DNA of 27,767 nucleotides from Obelidium mucronatum (lineage: Eukaryota; Chytridiomycota; Chytridiomycetes; Chytridiales; Chytriomycetaceae): positions 1-27,767 of the forward strand of contig JAIVFH010000328.1 in NCBI GenBank assembly GCA_025765595.1, read 5' to 3'. Below the pieces are notes generated by a model. That model worked only from the letters and a program-made list of their open reading frames with translations, made no database searches and was not told the DNA's origin. This document shows positions 20,715 through 27,767 of the stretch, piece by piece (positions within the stretch are counted from its first letter, which is position 1; the number at the start of each line of letters is the position of its first letter). The position numbers were made by a program, and so were the translations under genes.

Positions 20715-21826
20715 TTATTCCTGCTTTTTGAGTTTTGCATTCCGCCATGCGTTCCTCCTTTCTTGCAATGCGGGATTCAATTCCAACAATCCAGCATCGA
20801 CAACAGCCTTCTCCATCCGTCGCTGAAGCAATCCAGCCAGTTTAGAGTCATCCCTGAAAGGCGCAAACGCGCTCGCAAATCCAAGCTGAGCTTCTCCCGC
20901 ATTCATATTCATGAACTGATCAAGTTCGGCGAATCGGCGGTTCGAAATGTCTTCCTTTGGTGGGAACCAGACTGGACCTACTTGAGCAACTGCAATAGAT
21001 ACGACAACAAAGAGTTGATGCAGGATTGTGATTCTTTCAGCAGTGGTGCGTGAAGGAAAGAGGAACTTTGCTAGTGGATCATGGGCAGAGACGAGGAGGA
21101 TAAGTTCGACAGCAAACACAGATAGGAGCGAGAGGTATCTCCAGTACGATCCAAATCCACCTTGTCCCAGCAGTGAATAGAGAACCAAGAAAACCGATGT
21201 TCCAAAGTAGAATTGAAACAGCGATGAGAATGCGCGATACATGTAATCACGTTCTGTTTTGCATGTTGTACATGATGTGATTATATCGATTCCGAATTTG
21301 TCTAAGCAATACACGATAGAAGATCATTGGTTTTTGACATCGTATTAAAACAGAGGTCGACAAACCGTAAATCGCCCTCAGTTTCGAATCCTTCAGCACT
21401 TCATACGCCTTAACAATCACGACATAATAATCATTAAATCCAGGGTTCTTGTCAGGATGGTATGCGAGGGATAAAGCTTTGTAGTTTGTTTTCAGTTGTT
21501 TTGCGTTGAATCGTGACAGCGGGGTCTGCATCAGCGTGTAAAAGTTTGGTGGCAAATCGTGCTCTGTTTGAAGAACCGTATAAAGCAGATAGGATCCAAC
21601 CACGAGGGAAAAGACCAGTTTCCAGTTGCGGCTGTGGTGAAGGATCAAACTTCATATGCTCTTTGACAAGACGCACATACCGATGTCTCGGATCATTCGG
21701 ATGCAGGTGCTTAAACAGAAGCGGGGTCACAAGCAGCTGCATGATCCAGTTGGTGGCATATCGCGGCAGGTAAGACCACAACAGGATCGACGAAACGAAT
21801 CCTTTGATGCTGTCGCTTTTGCCCAT
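20715..21826 (-). CDS. Membrane J-domain protein (fungal ER DnaJ type)
   Basis: Three exons (21681-21826, 21366-21649, 20715-21301) give 338 residues. A hydrophobic N-terminal part (NWIMQLLVTPLLFKHL; KLVFSLVVGSYLLYTV) precedes a J domain (about 75-140) with helices LKTNYKALSLAYHPDKNPG, the HPD tripeptide, AYEVLKDSKLRAIYDKFG and then a CxTC-containing stretch. Three further hydrophobic segments follow (LFQFYFGTSVFLVLYSLLG, YLSLLSVFAVELILLVSA, LFVVVSIAVAQVGPVWF) and a charged tail ending KLKKQE. It should recruit Hsp70 at an organelle membrane, probably the ER. The second intron (21302-21365) has a GTTTGT donor and restores YDKFG. The first intron model is only 31 bp (GTATGT..AAG); a one-base frameshift is the alternative. 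The gene lies between the two WW-AIM24 copies, divergent from copy B by 112 bases. Confidence 0.85.
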
Positions 21827-21938
21827 TTTTGACAACAATTTAAGGAACGAATTTGCGTTAAATAGGAATAATTATTATTACTATCAATGAGCCTGAGTTT
21901 GAAGGTAGTCAGTTTGAACTTGACAAAAATCGAGTGCA
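21827..21938. promoter_or_regulatory. Short divergent promoter, J-protein / WW-AIM24 copy B
   Basis: Only 112 bases separate the two opposite start codons, so the genes probably share regulatory sequence. The region is AT-rich near 21865-21885 (TAATTATTATTA-like). No known factor site stands out. Confidence 0.45.
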
Positions 21939-23153
21939 ATGGAGCGCCCCCCACCACCTGTGATCCCAGCGGGATTCGTTGCCGCATGGTCGGAAGAGCA
22001 CAAGACGTATTTTTACGTGAACGAATACACCAAGCAAAGCACTTGGGTGGTTCCAACAAGTCCAGCAATTGCGCCTCAGCCACTTGCTCAAGCTCAAGTT
22101 GCTCAACCCCAACGAGTGCCAATCCAAGCAACAGGAGTTGCTTCTGCTGAAACTGCGACTTCTCTTGCAGGAGCATTCCAGGGGGGCAGCTATGAGATCC
22201 GTCATAGGTATTTGATTTGGGTTACGATCGTTGAATTTTGATGCTTGGAATCTACATAGAGACACAAACAGCATCTTGGTCCTCAACTTGCAAGGAGAAG
22301 TTCATGCGAAGCCGGGAACTCTAGTCAGCTATACTCAGGGGGTTACCATTCATGTACGTCGGCGCTGATTTACACCAGATTGAAAATTCACACGTTGTTG
22401 ACTTTACAGGGTACCTTCAAGATCTCATTGAAAACTCTTTTCACCGGCGAGTCGACGAATTTGTTGCATATTCGGGTATGAAACCTTCGGTACTGGGTAA
22501 ACAACCTCAAATTTAAACCAGGGTCCCGGAGAAGCCACCATCAGCAATTACGGGCTTGGAGACATTATCGCGCTTCCAATGAACAACAATGTGTGGATTG
22601 CAAATAGAAACGCATTCTTGTGTATGACGGACGGTGTTATCAAAAGCTCAAAAGCTCAATCCATCGGAAACTCGTTTGGAAGCACAGGTTTATGGGTTCA
22701 TCAATACAATGGCGTTGGTGCATTGTTTTTGGAGACCTTCGGCGCGATCATGCATAAAGACGTAAGTTTATTCGAATATTTTGCGTGCCTGCAATAATAC
22801 GTATGGCTGTACAGCTCCAACCCGGTGAAAATTACTTTATTGATCAACATTTCGCTGTTGCTTGGAATTGCAGCGTAACTTCAATACTTTTTTCTTCTTT
22901 TTTGTGTTGAAGGCCGTTGACGAAAAATGCAACAGTACACCACGGAAACCATTCAAAATCAAGGAGGATTCATGTCCATGCTTGCAACAGGTGAATTCTG
23001 GGTATGCAAGTTCACAGGTAAAAAGGAAATGTTGGATGTCATCATTTGTTCTCATTGTATTATCCTGAAGGCCCGGGGAGAGTTTACTTTCAAACAAAGA
23101 GTGCAAAGGCTTTTGGGGAGTGGCTCGGGCCTTACATTCCAGCATCTGGTTAA
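21939..23153 (+). CDS. WW-domain AIM24-family protein, copy B
   Basis: Seven exons (21939-22207, 22260-22353, 22410-22475, 22522-22761, 22815-22874, 22936-23017, 23071-23153) give 297 residues. The WW domain (about 3-38; AAW, YFYVN, STW) is followed by a Pro/Gln/Ala linker and the AIM24-type domain: GGSYEIRHRDTNSIL, KPGTLVSYTQGVTIH, GEATISNYGLGDIIAL, LWVHQYNGVG, PGENYFIDQHFAVAWN, TGEFWVCKFTGPGRVYFQTKS, EWLGPYIP. Exons 2 to 7 have exactly the same lengths as in copy A; only exon 1 (linker) differs, by 27 bases. Differences from copy A lie mainly in the linker and near the NTTET/YTTET insertion. It starts directly at MERPPPP. Cytosolic location and binding of Pro-rich partners are inferred from the WW domain and the absence of a presequence. 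Confidence 0.92.
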
Positions 23154-23246
23154 GATGCAAATGGTGTGCAAATGGTAATAAAAATACCATAGATCGCGGA
23201 ATTCTGGGATTTCAAATGAAAGATCTCCATTTTTACCAAAAACGCA

Positions 23247-23693
23247 ATGACTAACGCGAATCAGATCGGTACCAGTGGTGACGCAACAAACGAAACAATC
23301 GCTGATATCGACTTGTTCTTGATGGACGCCGCTGCTCTCTTTTGCTCCACAGAGCTGTCCACCACCTCAGCTCAAGCCATCTCTCGTTTGGAGTCCGATC
23401 GTGCAACTTCAGCGCTACAAGCTGCTTTCTTTTCCTTCGAGGCAAACATGCGCCTGCATCGAATGCGGTTTCTCAAAACCCACAAAAGTGTTACTGGCTT
23501 GGCTTGGATGTATGGAAACAGTGGCACGGCTGCCCTCAAATCCAAGCGCAAACAAGAACGCATTCCGTGTGGAAGCGAACTCGAAGAACTTGAAAGACTG
23601 GCCGAAGCAAAAGCAGCGGTGGACCGAAGAGTCTTTCAGCAAGAACACGATCGCATCTTGCTCAAAGTGAAGCAATCTCTCCTTAAGCTTTAG
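23247..23693 (+). CDS. Unknown 148-residue helical protein
   Basis: Single exon with a clear start (AACGCAATGAC context) and stop. The product is mostly alpha-helical: an acidic DLFLMDAAALF start, Ser/Thr/Ala-rich helix, SFEANMRLHRMRFLKTHKS, a short Gly-containing break (WMYGNSGTAALKSKRKQ) and a coiled-coil-like C-terminal half (ELEELERLAEAKAAVDRRVFQQEHDRILLKVKQ). No signal peptide or membrane segment is seen. The family is not recognised; small coiled-coil adaptor subunits look like this. Coding support is the length relative to local random frames and the heptad-like tail. Confidence 0.6.
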   Translation: MTNANQIGTSGDATNETIADIDLFLMDAAALFCSTELSTTSAQAISRLESDRATSALQAAFFSFEANMRLHRMRFLKTHKSVTGLAWMYGNSGTAALKSKRKQERIPCGSELEELERLAEAKAAVDRRVFQQEHDRILLKVKQSLLKL

Positions 23694-23917
23694 AAATTTC
23701 TCTGCCTTTGTTCATTTAGTGTCTTCTGTATCTTCGTGTATCTTTGCAGTGCTATAAAAAAAACTCGTGTTCTTTACTGTTGACTCATCCACACAACAAA
23801 CAGAAAGCAGTTTTCCCCCTTGGAGAATCGGCTCAGCCGCTTGATACCCCGCAAGGCAGGTTTTTGGCCGGAAGAGTTGCTCTAATGAACCCATTCCGTC
23901 TGTTCCTGCACTTCGAT

Positions 23918-24181
23918 CTACCAACTGTACTTGACGATCGCCTCTTCTGCTGCTGAATTGATGGGAATCTGCCCTATTCGTTCTTTGTATAGCCGCGTGG
24001 AGCGTGAAATAGCTTGCAAACTTGCCGTTTACGACGTGGGCACTATGTTTATGGCTTGAAACGTTTGCTCGAGAAGCTTACTTTCCGAGATCTCTGTGAC
24101 TCTGTCGAGCTCCCCTTGAATAACGTCTAGCAGGAGCTTGAATTGACTGACACGTTTATCTCGAATGGCAAACTCTCCCAT
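23918..24181 (-). CDS. Unknown small spliced gene, 5' end uncertain
   Basis: Two exons, 24082-24181 (or starting farther upstream) and 23918-24012, are joined across an intron with a GTAAGC donor and a GCAAG acceptor; phase is kept. The product contains MGEFAIRDKRVSQFKLLLD, VIQGELDRVTEISES, then TISRSTRLYKERIGQIPI and a short tail ending KYSW. The helix pattern suggests a small coiled-coil protein. The frame stays open upstream to about 24264 (including ..TLPIFTNGVTSVLSR) without an ATG, so the start may be in an unfound exon or behind another one-base error. The family is not recognised. Confidence 0.4.
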
Positions 24182-24551
24182 TCTCGACAGCACAGAGGTC
24201 ACACCATTTGTAAAGATCGGGAGTGTTTTGAAAATGGTAAATTCAAGGTTATTCGATTTGAATCAGACAGCTGTACTTGAAGGTACGCCGTAATATTTTA
24301 CACAGAGCTTCGTCACGTGATTGATTTTTTAAAAATGCACCTTCAAACGGGCCTCATAGCATAATCAAAGTCCCTTTCCATCTAGAGCAACAAAAGATCT
24401 TAGCGCTGAATCTGTTGAATTCTTGGGCCTTGCAGGGGCACCTGAGTTTTGGGGTGGTCACATGACAGCACGTGATATCCAAGAACGTAACATAAAGGGC
24501 GCCGCGAAGGGAGAAAACCCATAGAACCCATACCGAAGCTAGAAGTATACA
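24182..24551. promoter_or_regulatory. Divergent region with CACGTG motifs
   Basis: This separates the unknown minus gene and the unknown plus gene at 24552. It contains TCACGTGA at 24313-24320, CACGTGA at 24469-24475 and the near match TCACATGA at 24458-24465. CACGTG is the core E-box bound by bHLH factors in fungi. No gene is visible, apart from possible 5' sequence of the minus gene. Confidence 0.35.
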
Positions 24552-25019
24552 ATGACATCACTCTCTGATCTTAACCCAGAAACCGTCCTCAAAGTGCTGA
24601 ACTGTGTTGGGGATTCCGTAATCAGCGGACCTGGTTCCCTTGGCTACAAGTGTGGAATTAGCACTACTGGCACAACAAAGTACCCACAAACTAGCCAAGA
24701 ATGGGACAATACTATCGCTTGCTTCTGCGACTGGACGGTTGTGCAAGGCCTTCCAATGGCGTTTAGCCAATGTGGAACTCAAGTCGCCGTGCAAAACCCC
24801 GTTTACGGGAATGATGCTGTGAATGCTGCGCAGATTTTTTCCTTTTCTCATGGTAGCGTTTGTGCTGGTTACACTGCCAAAAGCTGTAAGCCAACAACAC
24901 TCCATGCGGGACTTCAGACACTTCCAAGCATCTTTGCGGTTGTTGCAAGCTTGAAGCAGGATCAAGGAAAAGTAGCAGCGGCTTGCACTAAGGTAAAGGG
25001 AAAAATACCCAATAAGTGA
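24552..25019 (+). CDS. Unknown cysteine-containing 155-residue protein
   Basis: Single exon beginning MTSLSDLNPETVLKVLNCVGD. Eight cysteines are spread through the chain (NCVGD, YKCGIS, ACFCDW, QCGTQ, SVCAGY, SCKPT, AACTK), suggesting disulfides and an exported role, yet the chosen start gives no signal peptide. Aromatic and Gly/Thr-rich loops (GISTTGTTKYPQTSQEW, NPVYGNDAVNAAQIF) alternate with a C-terminal amphipathic part ending in lysines. The family is not recognised. Either a signal exon lies upstream or the protein is cytosolic. The codon pattern and length make it a likely real gene. Confidence 0.6.
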   Translation: MTSLSDLNPETVLKVLNCVGDSVISGPGSLGYKCGISTTGTTKYPQTSQEWDNTIACFCDWTVVQGLPMAFSQCGTQVAVQNPVYGNDAVNAAQIFSFSHGSVCAGYTAKSCKPTTLHAGLQTLPSIFAVVASLKQDQGKVAAACTKVKGKIPNK

Positions 25020-25387
25020 GCTAATATCGTTTTTGAAATGCCAGAGTAACCAATCAGCGTTCAAGAGCTTTTACCAGCGTTGCAGTTCCATTTCCGAATC
25101 TGAATATGCGGACTTTCCTTACGCATTCCTCGATGCTGTCTGCCAAAAGTAAAGTTGGCAATTTTTTTGTTCCCGACAGTTTCTATGGCGACTTTCAAAT
25201 GGATAAGAAGGAATCGAATAAAAATGTTCATATATTATATAAACGCTACAGTATAGAAGTGTTGGTTCAATGTGGTTAAGTACGTATGACTGTTTTCTTT
25301 ACCAAGTCCGCCCAGGTTCCACGCACAAATAAACAGACAGGCAAAGACGAAAACACAAATAACAAAATGATACGAAAATCAAATAAA
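25020..25387. other. Intergenic, no gene seen
   Basis: AT-rich stretch between the cysteine-containing protein gene and the F-box/LRR pseudogene. A TATATTATATAAA segment at about 25232-25244 is the only notable element. It could serve as an old promoter of the downstream gene. Confidence 0.4.
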
Positions 25388-26514
25388 ATGCATTCGCATA
25401 TATCCCACCTGAAGTGATCCAAGCCGTCTTTTCAAAACTTGAACCACGCCAAGCCATCAAATGCAGACGCCTGAGTCGATATCTGAATGAGTGCCTCAAC
25501 GACCCATCTTTTGTGCGAGTGAATCTGCTTGAGACAATCGATACGCAATACACCTAAATTGACATTGTCCATTGCGAGTGATTCAAGTGTCCGGAATCGT
25601 ATCAAGAAATATACGCAACTATGGTTCTGTCAAATGCTGAAGCATTGAATTGGAGCACACGGAGAATCGTTGGTCGAATACCCCCCGCTGTTAAGCTGCT
25701 CAGAAATCTACAACTTCAAGTACTCAATTTGAGTTCAAACTACTTGCGTGGACCCATACCGACGGAGTTGCTGACGTTAAGAGATCTAAAATTTCTTTTT
25801 CTATCAAAGAACTGGCTTACTGGTCGCATACCAGGGCGTATTACCGATTTGACAGACTTGGAAGTTCTTCACCAGGATTTTAACCAGCTGGAAGGATGTA
25901 TTCCAGCGGATATAGGAAGACTGAAGAAACTGAGACAATTTAGCGCAGAGCTAAATTTTTTGAAGGGAGAACTGCCAAAGTCCCTTGGCCAGCTTGAGCA
26001 GCTCCAATGCCTATTGTTGCCATCAAATAGGATTCGCGGTAAAATTCCCGAAGAGCTAACAAACTGCTGGGATTTGGAAGCTCTCAGGTTATCAAATAAT
26101 CTATTGACTGGTGCTATACCACGAGGTATTGGCGCATGGACCAAGCTTACGTCCCTCGACTTGTCCTACAACAACTTGTCTCAGGGAATTCCATACGAGA
26201 TTGGGAATCTGATAAACCTGCAAGTCCTTGATCTATCGCATAACCGACTCACTGGGGAGCTACCAAGCTCTGTTGCCAGTCTGGTTAGTCTGGAGCAATT
26301 AAGTGTGTCATGTAACCGTCTTTCTGGACCTCTTCCCCCGCAACTATTCAGTCTTACTGGGCTCTCTTGCCTCCACTTGCAACATAATAAGTTTTCTGGG
26401 ATGGTGGACAAGGGGATTGAGGATTTAACTGTTCTATCTTCGTTTGACGTGTCCAACACAAATGTTAAAAAGAAGATTCCAAAGGGACTGGGAATGTCTT
26501 TATTATTTTGTTGA
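25388..26514 (+). pseudogene. F-box/leucine-rich-repeat protein remnant
   Basis: One frame from about 25393 to 26514 encodes an F-box (IPPEVIQAVFSKLEPRQ.., CRRLSRYLNECL) and then about ten plant/chytrid-type 24-residue LRRs of the pattern LxxLxLSxNxLTGxIPxxIxxL. Two in-frame stops interrupt it between F-box and LRRs: TAA at 25555-25557 and TGA at 25579-25581. The sequence around the second (CE, stop, FKCPESYQEIY) matches the W-F-x-GPxSYQxVY segment of this family, so the TGA probably replaces a Trp codon. The only ATG (25388) is one base out of frame with the F-box. Intact relatives would be ubiquitin-ligase adaptors using the F-box to bind Skp1 and the LRRs for substrates. The LRR part is clean for about 290 codons, so inactivation is recent, or the LRR part is translated alone from the ATG at 25621. 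Confidence 0.75.
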
Positions 26515-26820
26515 AAAGCGGTTTTAAAAAATAGATTTCGTGCTCTCTAAATAAAAAAAAAACTCCGATCGTGACTTTCAAATTAAATTCTGGAATTGAA
26601 GGTGAATTGAAGGCCTTGATGGAATGAGGACAGGAGACGGTGGATGAAGCCAAAACGACTGACATAACAGCAGTCATTGAGAAACAATAAAAGAGAATAC
26701 AAAGAGCTCGTTTGAACCTTGCTTGTACTGTAAGCATGGCCTGTTTGGCTGTGTAATGTCTATTCCGAATACGAGAATTTTTTACTTTGTTGGTGGTTGA
26801 GTCAAAGTCAAAAAAAAAAC
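26515..26820. other. Intergenic, no gene seen
   Basis: This runs from the LRR remnant to the last gene. It has A-rich runs near 26552-26563 and immediately before the next ATG (26810-26819). Minus-strand open frames here have no protein-like composition. Confidence 0.4.
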
Positions 26821-27767
26821 ATGGGATACGATACGCACTATTACGGAGCAATCAAGTTCCAGAAGCCACTTGCCCATTCAGTCCGTCTCCAGTTCTTGAC
26901 CCTCCAGGACCAATCCGGCCGCAACATGTACAAAGACTCTAACCTTCCAAAAGGACCACTCAAGTTTGACTTGATTACTGAGGACGGTACCAGCTCTTAC
27001 TACAATAGCTCGGAAAGTTACTCCTACGAATACAAGCTTCTGGCTGCCAAGGAACCGGTGACATCGATTCTTGTCTTCCAACTCGTGTATCTCAGAAACC
27101 AAGACAATAAGCCCCACGTGTTATGGCTTGACTATCTTCTCACGTGGTTCCAGGAAAGAGGGCTCTTCGGAACTGGTCATTTGTGTGTGTATGGGGAAGA
27201 AGAAGACGACCGTTATGAAGTTCAGGTCAAGAATTCAATTGCGGTCATTATTCCGGAGCTTCGTTACATGTCAAATCAATGTGGGAACCCTGGAGAAAAT
27301 CGTGCAGAAGATGAGAGCGATTGTGATCCTGATTCTTCCATTACTGTCCAAGAATGTAGAGTGTGGGAAGCCGATTGTCGGAAGCTTCTTATTGCAGAAA
27401 AGGAAACCGAAAAACCATGCTATTGCGTGAATCAGAACAAGCTTGAATTGCCCTTTGAGAGCGGGTTCTTGGAGGAACTCAAGAAGTGCGTTAATGCTTC
27501 CGAGCGACAGAGCTGTGCCAGAGCGTGCTTGGAAACCCAGAAGTCCCTGAAGAGTATAAAAGGGTTCTATTGGCTTCGATTGTTGAGCTGAGGGGATCTG
27601 AAGTCAAACCAGCAAATCTAGCCAAAGACTTGTCATTCTGTAAAATGTTGATTCAAATTACTTTTGAAGCCAGTTGGCTGTTTCTCTTGAAGACTTCAGC
27701 AACGTCATTGCCAGCAATTGTCCGACCATTCGAGAAGTGACTATCACAAATTACGGTTCTGGAATGT
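26821..27767 (+). CDS. Unrecognised 'MGYDTHYYG' protein, runs to window edge
   Basis: The start MGYDTHYYGAIKFQKPL follows an A-rich leader. It resembles an N-terminal motif I associate with uncharacterised bacterial and fungal proteins (MGYDTHYxGxI..). Following elements are WLDYLLTWFQERGLFGTGHLCVYGEEEDDRYEV, as in that group, then an acidic, Cys-rich part (QCGNPGENRAEDESDCD, PCYCVNQNKLELP). The first frame ends at 27591. At 27525 the frame one step back takes over with protein-like sequence (NPEVPEEYKRVLLASIVELRG). A further step near 27670 opens a third frame to the window edge (SLEDFSNVIASNC). Both steps equal one missing base, or small introns. No signal peptide or membrane span is seen. 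The function is unknown. Only the first about 250 residues are secure. Confidence 0.6.

Noticed and set aside
23744..23956. 70-codon plus-strand frame after the 148-residue protein
   Set aside because: It has no recognisable features and overlaps the last exon of the minus-strand small gene.
24558..25064. 168-codon minus-strand frame opposite the cysteine-containing protein
   Set aside because: The plus-strand frame has a better start context and more regular composition. The minus frame reads as its mirror, although the choice is not certain.
1..27767. CRISPR arrays, insertion sequences, operons or phage genes
   Set aside because: No regularly spaced repeats, transposase frames or terminal inverted repeats were seen, and the spliced genes show the DNA is eukaryotic.

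Overview
The window is nuclear DNA of a eukaryote, most likely an early-diverging zoosporic (chytrid-like) fungus. Genes are compact and carry many short introns, mostly about 45-75 bp with GT..AG ends. Intergenic gaps are small and many gene pairs are divergent. The content includes a GH114 glycosidase with a GPI-type tail, an F-box/LRR gene remnant, a B12-type methionine synthase relative and a triple-longin-like protein. The lineage is inferred from gene content only.

Layout, left to right. (1) 2-1228 (+): 3' part of a serine beta-lactamase-like hydrolase gene broken by four one-base losses. (2) 1461-1786 (+): 86-residue membrane protein, possibly a complex I accessory subunit. (3) 2337-3941 (-): ten-exon longin-type protein. 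(4) 4063-6001 (+), divergent from it: a protein consisting only of the B12-binding and AdoMet-activation half of methionine synthase, with the cobalt-ligand histidine replaced by tyrosine. (5) 6267-8463 (-): secreted protein with two tandem EXORDIUM-like domains. (6) 8849-9897 (+): GH114 endo-alpha-1,4-polygalactosaminidase-like protein. (7) 10033-12391 (-): methyltransferase fused to a D-Ala-D-Ala-ligase-type ATP-grasp enzyme. (8) 13004-13668 (-): unknown membrane protein. (9) 14215-17157 (+): pseudokinase with a predicted N-myristoylation/palmitoylation site. (10) 17257-19075 (-): intact beta-lactamase-like paralogue of gene 1. (11) 19335-20612 and 21939-23153 (+): two WW-AIM24 paralogues flanking (12) an ER-type membrane J-protein at 20715-21826 (-). 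(13) 23247-23693 (+) and 24552-25019 (+): unknown proteins; 23918-24181 (-): unknown small spliced gene. (14) 25388-26514 (+): F-box/LRR pseudogene. (15) 26821 to the right edge (+): unrecognised 'MGYDTHYYG' protein.

The genes do not form one pathway; this looks like ordinary fungal gene space. The strongest candidates for new biology are the stand-alone methionine synthase activation half with eroded ligand sites, the methyltransferase/ATP-grasp fusion, the duplicated WW-AIM24 proteins and the acylated pseudokinase. Several reading-frame breaks have the same form, one missing base and often in a short homopolymer, so consensus errors in the assembly must be excluded before any of these genes is called dead. 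All exon boundaries were assigned by eye from splice consensus, phase and homology.
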